Below, piece after piece: positions 22,060-33,542 of a stretch of 64,000 nt of DNA. The stretch lies in assembly GCA_948146395.1 (NCBI GenBank), contig OX411547.1:62005610-62069609 (forward strand), read 5' to 3'. How positions within the stretch are numbered: the first letter of the stretch is position 1; every line of letters begins with the position of its first letter. The position numbers and the translations under genes were made by a program. This DNA is from Fragum whitleyi. Taxonomy: Eukaryota > Mollusca > Bivalvia > Cardiida > Cardiidae. The notes beneath the pieces were generated by a model that saw only the letters and a list, made by a program, of their open reading frames with translations, ran no database searches and had not been told where the DNA came from.

Positions 22060-22494
22060 TACAGTTAACAACATCGATAATTTGACAAAGTGAATGAAAT
22101 TGGAATGATTTTGGAATGAATTTGAATGAGTATGTGGAGTTTTGAGTGAAATTAAAGGGAGGTCAGCCTATATAGCTAATTTTGTTCAGGATGAACAAAA
22201 TTGGCTATATTGATTACCTCCCTTTAATAAAATATGCATACTAGTTCTATACATAACTTCTTAGTTTCTAGAAACTAAGAGAAGCTTACAATTTGAATTA
22301 TGTCAGTGAAATCGCGATTTTCTCTTTCAAAATTTATTTTGAATGACGTTGTTGGTTTTATATTTTTCACTGGGTTTTGAGCGTTTTTGAATGGTATGAG
22401 TGAGTGTTTGGAATGAATGAATGGAGCGCTGAGTGAGCGATTTAGAATTGTTGTGATTGAGGCAAATGTCAATTTCACGATGTAACTAACTGTA
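22060..22494 (+). mobile_element. MITE-A copy
   Basis: TACAGTTAACAACATCGATA to CACGATGTAACTAACTGTA. The centre GGGAGGTCAGCCTATATAGC pairs with GGCTATATTGATTACCTCCC. The equivalent of 13644-14078. Confidence 0.83.
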
Positions 22495-22935
22495 ATAATA
22501 TTCACGTTTTAACAACACTTGCCTGTTATTCGAAATAAATGGTATATTCCAAATGAGTTGATTAAACGTCAAATATTACAAATTAAGAGTAAATTCTAGT
22601 GCACTGGCAAATTCATATATATCATATATATCAATTTCACATGTAAGCAGTTTACATACATGCAAATTTTAATTCCAAAGAAATTTCAACACGATTTTTA
22701 CTTTTTCTTCATCCGGGATGTTTTTAGATAGTAGTATAAAGAAGTATTAAAGTTTATAATTTCTGTTGGGTATATTTCGGTGGAATGTTTGATGAAACTT
22801 TGCCGGGCAAGGAATCGTGCTCACGATCTCAGTATGTAGGGCAAGACGCGTTACCGCTTTGGCTCACCGGGGTTGGCATGGAAGTCGGAGTATTGAAAAA
22901 GAGCATGAAAATACATGAAATTCGAATGAAGCCTA

Positions 22936-23166
22936 CGCCCTGTTTTTACTAAGCATCTTACGATCATGGTTTGAGTAAGTCAAAGTTGAAATTTCTTCTA
23001 CAGTAGTTACTAAGTATGGAATTCTGCGATAGCATCATCTAATTGGAATTGTCTTTTAAAGAAGATTCAATGAGACATTGCAAGGCAGAATCTAACAACG
23101 ACGGTAGGATTTGTGTTTTTGACTTTGGAATAATTTTTTTCGCAAAAAGTTTTGTAAAACAGGCCC
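22936..23166. mobile_element. FB-D foldback element
   Basis: CGCCCTGTTTTTACTAAGCA on the left and TTTTGTAAAACAGGCCCG on the right. The central arm is partly lost relative to the copies at 14316 and 55580. Confidence 0.7.
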
Positions 23167-23176
23167 GAGTATCCAG

Positions 23177-23601
23177 TACAGTTAAGAATATCGTAAAATT
23201 GACAAGACGAATGATCTCGGAATGGTATTGGAATTAGATTGATTGAGTGTGTTGAGCGAGTTTTGAATAAAATTTCAGAGAGATAATACATTATCGATAA
23301 TTTCGTCCTAATTGGACGAAAAAAGCGATACTTTATTACCTCCCATTAAAGAAAATCGCCGTGTCTTCACTTAACAACCAGACGTTTAAAAAACCACACG
23401 AAATAATAATAATAATAATAATAATAATTTTGGAATTATTAGATCGATTTCAATAAAAATTCATCTATTTTTTAAACTGTTTTGAAAGATCTTGGATCGT
23501 TTGTGAGTGAGTGTTTCGAATATACGAATGGTGCGCTGAGTGAGCGATTTAGAATGATTTTGATCGAGGTCTATGTCAATTTAACGATGTTGTTAACTGT
23601 A
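23177..23601 (+). mobile_element. MITE-A copy, diverged subtype, with (AAT)n
   Basis: TACAGTTAAGAATATCGTAA to AACGATGTTGTTAACTGTA. An AATAATAAT run at 23403-23430 has expanded compared with copy 1 (14829-14842). Confidence 0.8.
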
Positions 23602-23708
23602 CTAATTCGAGTTCAAATCAAGGATTCTAATTGGCAACACAATGCAAACATGTAGGGTGAAATTTATCAAACTAATGAACCACTGAAAACTCCCTGAAAT
23701 ATTCGAAC

Positions 23709-24055
23709 GGCTAAGAGCATCGTGTGATTGACGAGGTGATTGATACTGGAGTGATTTCGAGTTGAAAGTTAATGAATGGTATTATCTCGTTTTGTATAAA
23801 ACTGAAGGTAGAATACGACGATATCGCTTATTTCGGTCAAAATAAGCACTAAGCTATATTCATTTTTCTCCCTTTAAAAATCTGAAAACTGTTTTATAAA
23901 TAGATCTGTGTGTCATAACGGACATATGAGACGCTTCAAAATACATACTTGTCAATACTAGGCTATAATGGAATAGTTTGACGGAAAAAGACTGTGGATT
24001 GATTGGAGCGTTTTCGATTGGTTTTATCATCGGTTCAAAATAATACCGTGATGGT
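23709..24055 (+). mobile_element. Strongly decayed MITE-A relative
   Basis: CTAAGAGCATCGTGTGATTG through GAATACGACGATATCGCTTA. Partner of 15128-15485. Confidence 0.5.
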
Positions 24056-24328
24056 TGTGTTGAGAAGGCGAGGCGTTTCATGGTTGAAATAAATTCAAAT
24101 TCTCTCATTTACGAAATGGTCATTTCAGCAAAACATTTTATTCTGCGTCATTTTTACTTGACACAAGTTGGCTAAGCCAAGGCGTAACCATGCGAATTAA
24201 GTTTAAAGGAATTGTTCTGTCATAAAATTGTTTGCCTTGTTTTTTCTTCTTCACTTTAGTGACTTTCGACAAATTTAAATGCATTATCATAATATTTTTT
24301 TGAGAATAATGTTCCGTCTAAACATTTG

Positions 24329-24586
24329 TGACCCGTCACGCGAAAGGGGCCATCTCTGTGTAGCGTAAAGTGTCTACCCTATGTAGATTGCGCGGTTAGC
24401 GCAGACTGACTAGGGTCGAAACTTTTCGCAATCGGCTTATTTTCTGAATCTAGAATGTTCAATTTACCTTCCAGCTAAAGACTTTTTGAAATGCAACCTC
24501 TGGTTCACCAATGCTGAACCCAATCTCATTTTCAAAAATTCATTTTATAAAATTTCCCAGATGGTCCCTTTTTGTGTGACGGGTCA
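24329..24586. mobile_element. FB-E foldback element
   Basis: TGACCCGTCACGCGAAAGGG on the left and CCTTTTTGTGTGACGGGTCA on the right, with CATTTG on both sides. Partner of 15751-16011. Confidence 0.8.
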
Positions 24587-26082
24587 CATTTGATATACTT
24601 TCGAGCACCTACATGTAATTGAGGTGAATATAGAAAATAGATCGTTGGAAACGTTTATTGGGCAATGCGTAGGAATTTTTCCGGTTGCGAACCGGCTTAA
24701 TTCCGCAGCCGAGCCCGATGTTTTTTTTTCAATCTTAAGTCCCTTTTCATCTATACTATGTATCCTATTACATTTTTTTCAAAGTTTACTTCGCCATTCA
24801 TATACAAAACTTAATCTTATTCCGAATAACCACATCGATTGCTCATCATAAGAGCGAATGGGTGGATGAGGTATGGTAATCGATTAGGGCTAAAGAACCC
24901 GAATATTTAAAAATTTCTGATGCTGATGCAAATATTTAAAGAACAATAAAGCAATTCTTAAATACCATTATGTTTAAGAAGATGTGAATCGGGTGATTTT
25001 TTATTCAATCGCCACCCAAATTGTCCATTATATAACAAGTTTGTTGTCATACAGTCAAAAGCAAACCTCAATTCAATGCTTTACTTGCAATAAATTATAG
25101 GACGGACAAAGATTGAGATCATGTGCAAACCTACTATTTCCGAAATCCGCATCGATCGAATAAAATCTATGTTGAGTATATCTAGATAAACTTTAAAAAA
25201 TCTTGACTATTTCGCGGTACACACGCAAGTCAAGCTTCCTCACAATTTTAAAATTACGTCAACAGTCATGTACTACGTCATAGTTGTTTTAGCGATTTCA
25301 TTTTTGAAATTGAAAATATAGGTATCGAGTGAAATATTTCTAACAGAAATCGTCACGCAAATTACAAAAAACAAATGTGTTAAGAAGGACTCTTTTTCAG
25401 ACCTTTTCTTTTTCGACAGGTCACGTGACCAAGTGACATTTTAAAGCAGTAACGTGACGTAATATCAACAACTTTATCATACCAGGCAATATGTATAGCT
25501 AGTGACAGGATAAATATGTTTAGGAGTACATACTATATATGCCTTGTGCACAAAGTTACCTTATAATACTACAAAATCATCATCAAATACGTTTAGCAGT
25601 CGCACGATATCGCTTTTCATTTCATCAAAATATATTAAACAAATAAACATATAATACGGAAAAGTTATACGTTATACTTGGATAAATGAATGCCTTATTT
25701 AAGGAATGAGAACATCAATAGATCCTAGTTAGAACAAATGATCTTAACTACAACCATAAAATTGTTAACTTCCCCATTGTCAATAGAGGCACTAATTGCG
25801 AAAATGTGTACTCCTGTTTTCGATTTGTATCAACTTATTCTGTTTTGTTGCTCTTACAATTCTCTGGTTTTCCAAAAGACTTCATTGGACTTTAAAGTAC
25901 GATGTACGAACGCACTGTTTAGAAGCAACAATATTCCTAGAAAAATACGTTTGATCGTTTTTGGAGGGTTTCTTGAAATGGAACATACTAACCTACATAA
26001 TTCTGAGAAAAGGCTGTAAACACTCATTTAAAGCATTGATATAAAATGATATAATTTTTTATGCATAGGAAATAACATACTC

Positions 26083-26504
26083 CCAACACTTAGAAATTTA
26101 CAAGCTGAATGATACTTGAATCGTTTCGGAATGTAATAAAATTAGTGAGATGAGAGAGTTATGAGTGAAATTAAAGGGAGGTAATCCAACAGCGCTAATT
26201 TTGTTCAGGATGAACATAATATTTATTACATCCCTTTTATAAAAAATATTCATACAAGTTCTATAGATAGCTTCCTTTTTCTTCAAGAACCGATCAGATG
26301 CCTGTAATATTAATTATGCGAGCGAAATCGCGATTTTTTTTCTTGCTAAACTTATTTTGAATGCAGGTGTTGGTCTTATTTATTGTGATTTTGGAGCGTT
26401 TTTAAATGGTTTGGGTGAATGTTTGAATGAAGTGAGTGCCGACTGAGCGTTTAAGAAAGGTATTGCTTGAGCTGAATATCATTTTTACGATGTTATTAAC
26501 TGTA
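26083..26504 (+). mobile_element. MITE-A copy
   Basis: AACACTTAGAAATTTACAAG to ACGATGTTATTAACTGTA, with a centre of GGGAGGTAATCCAACAGCGC. Partner of 18003-18422. The 62-codon minus frame is internal. Confidence 0.77.
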
Positions 26505-26631
26505 ACAAAAGCAAGATAATAAACTTCATACATTGTTCACTTTAGTCAATTATAGCAATTCTTTCCTTTTCTAAGATGTATTGAGATGTGGTTTTTACAT
26601 CGTAATCATGTTCATTTTTCGACGGATAAAG

Positions 26632-27315
26632 TTAAGGTAGCAATGGACACATGGCGTCATTTTTCCGCCCTATGAATTTTTTTCTTGTTCACATATGTTG
26701 TAGATTAACAATGTGTAGTCATTATATCAACATTTGAAGGAACCTTTCCATGCTCGTTGTCATGCTAGAGTTATCTTCCCTTGCCTGGTATTGGCCATAT
26801 TTCAGTACAATGGACGTTGCCAATAAACTCTCTCTTTGATCAATTGTATTTGCAGATTTTGCCTTCAAATGTTAAAAATGCACTATTTTTTTTTTTAATT
26901 TTACGGCGTAAAAATGCATCAAAAACCTATTTTCTTAAGAAATTACCCAATGAATTTTTCTTATTTTACCGATAAGTTTAAAACCCATATTTTTCCTTTA
27001 TTTTTTTAAAAAAAATTCAGCATACCTTTCAATGCAAATAAGAAAGTTTTCGCTATTGTACAGTGAACCCTCCGGATTAAATGACGCCTTAAACGCATTT
27101 TTTATTCTTAGATTTAATGACCCAGTCATTTAATTGATATAAAATGTTGAAAGGAAGCTTAGTAATGAAATTTTACCATCATTATTTTACGTTATTTTCA
27201 TAAGCAAAATACGAAAACCGGTCTTTTTAAACAACGCGCAAAAAGAGCCGTAAAATAAACGAAAACCCACTTCCGGTTTGTAGAGTCGGGCGGCCGCTGT
27301 CCATTGCCACCTTAA
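26632..27315. mobile_element. 676-bp TTAA-flanked element
   Basis: TTAA at 26632-26635 and 27312-27315 flank a unit beginning GGTAGCAATGGACA and ending TGTCCATTGCCACC, an inverted pair with one mismatch in 14. The paralogous site in copy 1 (GATAAAGTTAGCTTGACAG, about 18998) lacks it, so this is a clean empty-site comparison. TTAA target duplication is the hallmark of the piggyBac superfamily. No transposase frame is present, so it is non-autonomous. An internal CAGTGAACCCTCCGGATTAA (27059) and ATTTAATGACCCAGTCATTT suggest a further nested or composite part. Confidence 0.85.
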
Positions 27316-28059
27316 CTTGACAGGGTTTCTTTTTATCATAATGCATAAGAAAAAATGTATATTAAACCAAACGCCTGTTGTATAGATTAATTTCTACAAA
27401 AGATTGATTACCATTTTCGACGTTATAAAGGGGAGGCTTTATCTTTACATGAACACTTTGAGCGAATCATTCAGGTGCAAGAGTTCATTTGCTGAGGTCT
27501 TTTGTGTATCCCTTTTACAAGAGCTTGCTGATTGAATTATTTGTAAATCAAACGCAATGGTACTTCTTGCATGAAAAGTGCCATCGTCCATATTATAAGA
27601 TATAAATGTAAAAAAAGCCCTATCGCTTTTTATATGGGCAAAAAGTGCCGGTAATATTTTTGATTGACTGTTGTGGTTACCCCAGGTCAAATTACATGGA
27701 TTAATCTCTCAACGAAGACAATGCTGTCAGGAAATACCATCTGAGATCAATTGGCTTAGGGGATGTTCATTTAACGCATAAACCTTGTAACTGAAACTAT
27801 TGTATGATTAAAACACTTTGGAAAAGAGGTTAAGTTATGCATGTAAGACAAGTCGTTTGGATTGTCGTAAAATTGAGATTCCTCCGGAAGAAAATATTAT
27901 GAGCGGAAAAGGCAAGCCTTGTTTGAGATAAAATAAAGAGGGGGAGGTGGGTATTACATGTACATGTTTTCCTATTTTGTTGAAAATGAACGATCAGACT
28001 TGTACAGTATACTCGATGTACAGTTAAGAACATCGTGAAATTGACAAGATGAAGAAATT

Positions 28060-28352
28060 TGTTAATCTTTTGATAAGCGGGGTCTTTTTTTAATTGGATT
28101 GATGTTGGTTCGAACCCCTCCGCAGATACTTTTTTTAGCTAGAACATTTTATATGCACAGTCGCAGTCCACTCAGCTGTTCAATGTGTAGCAGTTGTAAC
28201 GCCATTGTCTCTATCTCACTTATGGGCATCGTACAATTTTAAAATTGTACAATTTTGATATTTTGAATTAGTAAGGACCGCGATGAAAACAAAAGTCGCT
28301 CGACGCATCATCGTTTTATCCTCGAGTTAAAAAGAAATCAAGAATAAAAAAA
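28060..28352 (+). mobile_element. SINE-B, uninterrupted
   Basis: B-box-like GTTGGTTCGAACCCCTCCGC, then AGTCGCAGTCCACTCAGCTG, TGTCTCTATCTCACTTATGG, a small palindrome AATTTTAAAATTGTACAATT, AGGACCGCGATGAAAACAAA and the tail CATCGTTTTATCCTCGAGTT. I could not identify a clear A box: the 5' side runs into a MITE-A terminus at 28017. Confidence 0.72.
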
Positions 28353-28789
28353 ACTTATATCTAACTCCATTTTCGTTTAAAAACCATAAGCTATTCTGGT
28401 AACACCCTCCCTGGTTAATGGTACCTTCTTTGAGTATTTTCTTTTTTTTAAATGCGTATTTGTTATTCCTGACGGAAATGAGCTATTGAATAAAAAAGTT
28501 GAACATATAGTTTTCCAGATTTTCGTTTATTTTTTCGTCGCTATCTTACAGTTAAAAAAAGGTGAAGCTAATTTGGTGGATATTTTTTTAATAATACGGA
28601 AATGAGAGAGACAGTATGTAATAATCAAGTTCTGAAAGTCTAGAGACAAGCATTTGAGATAAAACAACTGCTTAAAGAAATAAAACAAGAGGACTATGAT
28701 GGTCTGAAATTGCTCAAATTAGAAAGTTATCTTATAACTTATCAACTGGTTATAATTGTTTTGATGTGCATTTAGGAAGGTTTTAATAG

Positions 28790-29700
28790 AATTAAACTTT
28801 AATTTCGTCCTATTTTCTAAATTTCGTGAATTTTCTGCCTTCTTGTAACCATGCCAACCAGGATTTTTTAAAAAATCCTTCAACAATTATAGTAGAGTTT
28901 TACCCAAAGAACATCTCTGTCAAGTTTCAGTTTGATTTGCGAAATGGTTAAGGAGGTTAAGGACTTTTCTATTTTTTTCGGCAGTGTTCAGCATTACTGT
29001 TACCGTGGCATCTAGAGTTGTTGGTGGAATTAAATTCTTGTAACAATTTTTGTAGAGCTTGACCAAAGAACATCCGTACTAAGTTTCAGATTTACTTGCC
29101 CAATGGTCAAAGAGGTGATGGATTTTTCTAAGATTTTAGGTATATTTCGGTCTTTTTGTTACCATGGAAACCACTGGTTTCGATGGAGTCTATTTTTCTT
29201 TAACAATTTTGGTTGAGTTTCACTCAAGGAACATCCCCACAAAGTGTCAAATTGATTGGCTCAGTAGTTCAGGAGGAGATGATTTTTTTCTAAGATTTTA
29301 AGAGGCGTTTTTGTTTCCATGGCGACCATAGTTTTTGATTGAATTAAGCTCCCTTAACAAATTTTGAAGAGCTTTACCAAAGGAACATTTCTGCCAAGTT
29401 TCAGATTGATTGGCCGTGTGGTTTAAAAGATTTTTTTTCTAAGATTATGATCAATTTTTAACCTTTCTGTTACAATGGCAAGCGGAGACTTTAATGGAAT
29501 TACATTCTTTTAACAACTGTTGTAAAGCTCCTCATTCAAGGAACTTCCCTGCCTTGTTTCAGATTTATTGGCCTAATAGTTAAGGAGAAGTTGTTTAAAG
29601 AAATTGTTAACGGTCAAAGGGACAATGGACGGACGACGGACTGTAAGCTATCATAATTTCTCACCTTTAGTACTCTCTGCCCAGGTGAGCTTAAAATAGT
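28790..29700 (-). repeat. AGCTC-type tandem-unit repeat, long version
   Basis: Units of about 165-175 bp repeat GTTACCATGG(C/A)AACC, TTAACAAYTTTKGWAGAG, CCAAGTTTCAGATTGATTGG and TTAAGGAGGAG-type blocks. It closes with GGACAATGGACGGACGACGG and CTCTGCCCAGGTGAGCTT. Several units beyond those in copy 1. Confidence 0.72.
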
Positions 29701-29775
29701 TCTGATTCCAGCGAATTATATGTATGTTTTTTTTCTTTGAAAAAGATGAACGGTTTTATGGCCAGAAATAAAAGA

Positions 29776-30051
29776 TCGTGATTTATATTGTGGCTAAAAA
29801 TAGGAGAGGGAATGACATTGATGAGTATGATAAAACTAATAAAACTAGTGCGAGGCGTCTATACAAAATATATGAGGTTCTAATATTTAAAAAATGGAAA
29901 TTAACTGCTTTCAATTTGTATTTGATACTTTGGTGAAAATCAAAATATTCTCTTAATTTTCGTTATTCATTTATAACATTGGACACTTCATTAAAAAGTT
30001 TGGTTTATTTTATTGGACGCTTTTTGTCATTAAACTTCTTTGTCACATTTA
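29776..30051. other. No gene recognised
   Basis: AT-rich sequence after the end of duplication copy 2. Confidence 0.45.
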
Positions 30052-30460
30052 GTTAGTAACACCGTGAAATTGACATTCACCTGGTTCATGAACATTCTAA
30101 AACGCTCGCTTATGCTCCATTAATTCTAATGTTTCAAGACATTCAAACAAATCCTACAAAAACGCTCATTGGTTTTGTTTCCAAATGCTTAAACTTGTTT
30201 GAAACGATTAGCATTTCATTAAAATCTATTGATTCATTCCACGATTTTGATAAGCAGGTGTGATATTCAAAGCGTCCATTTGGGCCATGAAGACTCACAA
30301 ACAGAAATTTTTGTAGTTTCTATTTAAGGATGACAATAAAATATCTTATCTTCCATTAATTTCATTCAAAACTAGCTCCTCCCACTCTTACAGATTCCTT
30401 AATAAACCATTCTTAAATAATTCACTTTGTAAATTACACAATGTTCTAGACTGAAACCCA
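30052..30460 (-). mobile_element. Diverged MITE-A copy
   Basis: TAGTAACACCGTGAAATTGA to AATTACACAATGTTCTAGAC. Retains CGCTCGCTTATGCTCCATTA and AACTAGCTCCTCCCACTCTT; the central palindrome is eroded. Confidence 0.62.
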
Positions 30461-30620
30461 AAAAACATAGCTATACAACTCACCGGAAATAACATTCACA
30501 TGTATTATTTATCTAAAATGACCTGGCACTCATTAACTTCCGTCAGTGCTCGAGTATTTCCGCAGCGTAACTCAATTTCATTTCACCTTTTTAGTTAAAT
30601 TATTTCACATTCACATTAAA

Positions 30621-30695
30621 GAGACGCGATAGTACAGTGGTTTCAGGCGTCTTCCCGACCAGCGAAAAGTTGTCGGTTCAATTACCGGCAGAGAC
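30621..30695 (+). other. tRNA-like sequence (pseudogene or SINE head)
   Basis: A-box-like GATAGTACAGTGG and B-box-like GTCGGTTCAATTACCGGC, spaced as in a tRNA. The acceptor ends do not pair convincingly and the sequence continues into T-rich DNA, so I do not call a functional tRNA. Confidence 0.5.
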
Positions 30696-30840
30696 ACATA
30701 TTTTAATCATTGTGATTATCATCAAAAATTGTTTGTTTTTTTCGTTTTTTTAAATTACCTTTATCACTATTTTGTTATTGGTTTTTTTGTCACTATCGAT
30801 TAATATCTTTTTATTCTTATATCATTCAATTTTGGTTCAT

Positions 30841-30888
30841 TGCACCAACCAAGACTATTGTGTTTGCACCAACCAAGACTATTGTGTT
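30841..30888 (+). repeat. 24-bp perfect tandem duplication
   Basis: TGCACCAACCAAGACTATTG plus TGTT occurs twice, head to tail, without a mismatch. Confidence 0.9.
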
Positions 30889-31361
30889 CTGATCGAGTGT
30901 AGATTTTTTTCAAACCTCAATGAAAAAACAGAATAAGTATTTAGTAAGCATGTACTAAAAAGTAGTTCCAATAAAGATCTTCTTTGCTTCATGGTATTGA
31001 ATTATAACATATGAAGAGAATCGAGTTGTTGACGTTAATAACATAATCATACTTAAACAGGAATTCGCTTAACGTGTTCAAACCCCTTATATGTTTTTAA
31101 TGTTATACCGTCACAAATTAAATAAGTGCCTCTTCATCTCTTTAATATAGATCTAGATTGCAAAATTTATCATTATTTTAGATGATTTATGGGAATGACT
31201 TTGCAATGATCAAATTCAAAACAAATTAAGGCTGATGGTAAGGATTTTGTGCCAAATACCAGAAGTCTTATGCAATACTGTTCAAAATATCAGAAGTATC
31301 AAAAGAGATACTTAGAAAAGGGTTTTCCTAAAAAAAAGAAATAAAAAATATTTCTGGTCAA

Positions 31362-31432
31362 GTTCCGGCTTGAACCCGTAACTTTCCGGTTGTGAGAAAG
31401 CATCCTTACCACAACCGCTAAATTTCCGTATA
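31362..31432 (-). other. tRNA-like sequence, minus strand
   Basis: On the minus strand: GCGGTTGTGGTAAGGATGC, CTCACAACCGGAAAG and the B-box-like TACGGGTTCAAGCCGG. Reads like a tRNA-derived fragment; no closing acceptor stem was found. Confidence 0.5.
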
Positions 31433-31574
31433 GACAGAGAGTAGTGATACAATTTATTAGATCTTAACTTTGCGAGTAAAAGTCTATATTTAGAAACATT
31501 TATCGACTAACAATAAGGGTCAAAAGGAATATTTAATGAGTGCCAGGTCATTGTAGATCAATAATAGACTGGCC

Positions 31575-33012
31575 TACATTTAACAACATCGTGAAACTGA
31601 CAAGGTGAATGGTTTTGGAACCGATGTCAGAATGACTTTTAGCTCACCTGAGCACGAAGTGCTCAAGGGAGCTATTGTGATCGATCGTTATCCGGCGTCC
31701 GTCTGTCCATCTGTCCGTCTGTCCGTCAACTTTTTCTTTTAACGACATCTTCTCCTAAACTTATGGGTCAAAATCAACCAAACTTGGTAGAAATATTCCT
31801 TGGGTGGTCCCTTATGAAAATTGCTCAAATGGAAAGGATCCGTGCCATATCACGGGAAAAGGGGCCTTAATGACAGATTTCTTGTTTACACTCTAGAAGC
31901 CACAAATATGGTCCAATCTTCATGAAACTTAGTCAGATTGTTTGTTATGTCATGAGGATGAAGTCTATTGAAAATGGGAAGGATCCGTGCCATGTCACGG
32001 GAAAAGGGGCATTGATGATAATTTTGTCTTCAATTTCTTTTAACAACATCTCCTCCTAAACTATTGAGTCAAAATCAACCAAACTTGGCAGAAATTTTCC
32101 TGGGATGGTCCCTTATAAAAATTGCTAAAATGGAAAGGATCCGTGCCATATCACGGGAGAAAGGGCCTTAATGACAAATTTCTTGTTTACACTCTAGAAG
32201 CCACAAATATGGTCCAATTTTCATGAAACTTGGTCAGAATGTTTGTTATGTCATGAGATTGAAGTCTTTTGAAAATGGGAAGGATCCGTGCCATATCACG
32301 GGAAAAGGGGCCTTAATGACAGATTTCTTGTTCACACCCCAGAAGCCACAAATAAGGTCTAATCTTCATGAAACTTGGTCAGAATGTTTGTTAGGTCATG
32401 AGGATGAAGTCATTTGAAAATGGGAAGTATCCATGTCATATAAAGGGAAAAGGGGCCTTAATGACAATTTTCTCGTAAGAGCTCCAAACGCCACGAATAT
32501 AGTCCAATCTTAATGAAACTTGATCAAAATGCTTGCCAGGTCACAATAATGAACTATGTTGAAAATGGGAAGGTTCATGCCATATCATAGGAATTGGAGA
32601 CTTAATGATAATTTACTTGAAATATCAGGTGAGCGATTTAGGGCCCTCAGGGTCCTCTTGTTAATGAATGTATGGATAGAATTTTGAATGAATTTTATGG
32701 GAGTTAATACATACGCTAGTTCTTCCAACTTCATTAAAAGATTCAAGATATTTATCTGATTTTGTACCTTTTTGGGCTAATAAAGGCTATAAATTCCATA
32801 TACTATGAGCAATAGTTAAATCGAATTGAATGAATGTTGATCATTATGAACGATTTTGAAGCGATTTGAAGCGTTTTTTTAACAATTTGGGGTGCTTTTG
32901 ATTGGTTTGAGTGAGTGTGTGGAATCAATGAATGAATGGAGCGCTGAGAAAGTGATTTAGAATGGTTTTGGGTGAGGTGAATGTTAACTTCACGATCATG
33001 TTACTAACTGTA
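31575..33012 (+). mobile_element. MITE-A copy split by an AGCTC-type repeat
   Basis: Left part TACATTTAACAACATCGTGA to AGAATGACTTT (31640). Right part from AATGAATGTATGGATAGAAT (32663) to TTCACGATCATGTTACTAAC and TGTA. The intervening 1.02 kb is the repeat at 31641-32662. Confidence 0.8.
31641..32662 (+). mobile_element. AGCTC-type tandem-unit repeat element inserted in MITE-A
   Basis: Begins AGCTCACCTGAGCACGAAGT, has a GTCCGTCTGTCCATCTGTCC run, then about five units of roughly 165 bp marked by AAGGATCCGTGCCATATCAC, GGGGCCTTAATGACAGATTT and CATGAAACTTGGTCAGAATG. It closes TCAGGTGAGCGATTTAGGGC and GTCCTCTTGTT. The ends include an inverted pair (AGCTCACCTGA / TCAGGTGAGC). I know it as a common repeat type in bivalves; its transposition mechanism is unclear to me. 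The MITE context gives exact boundaries. Confidence 0.78.
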
Positions 33013-33104
33013 CAACTCCCTTCTCAAATTTCCTATTGACATTTATAGGTATAAATCAGATATTTCGATAGCTATAAATATAAGCAGTTTAACTGTTTCG
33101 CGCT

Positions 33105-33542
33105 TACAGCTAACCACATCGTGAAATTGACAAGATGAATGATTTTGGAATGATTAAGGAATGAAATTGAATGAGTGCAGGGAGCGAGTCTTGAGTGAAT
33201 TAAATGGGAGGTTATTCTATATCGCATATATGTTTAGGATAAACAAAATTTGCGATATTGATTACCCCCCTTTTAAAAAATATGCATACATCTTCTTTAC
33301 GTAGCAACTTTTTTTCGAGAACCTATTAGACGCTTACAATTTGATTAATGTTAGTGAAAACGCGATTTATCTATGTCCAAATGTATTTTGAATGACGTTG
33401 TTGATACTTTATTTTTCAAAGGGTTTGAGCGTTTTTGAATGGTTTGTGTGAGTGTTTGGAATGAGTGAACGGAGCGCTGAGTGAGCGTTTTAGAATGGTT
33501 TTGATTGAGGTAAATGTCAATTTCACGATGTTACTAACTGTA
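33105..33542 (+). mobile_element. MITE-A copy
   Basis: TACAGCTAACCACATCGTGA to CACGATGTTACTAACTGTA. The centre GGGAGGTTATTCTATATCGC is slightly eroded. Confidence 0.84.

Larger units (their letters stand above)
21318..29775 (+). repeat. 8.4-kb segmental duplication, copy 2
   Basis: Direct tandem partner of 12893-21317. Equivalent landmarks are offset by about 8.4 kb near the start (end of the first MITE-A 13335 against 21745). It lacks three MITE-A copies present in copy 1. It carries a private 676-bp TTAA-flanked insertion (26636-27311) and more units in its AGCTC-type repeat (28800-29690 against 20930-21245). Confidence 0.85.

Noticed and set aside
30621..30695. Functional tRNA gene
   Set aside because: A- and B-box-like sequences are present, but no acceptor stem pairing that I can build.
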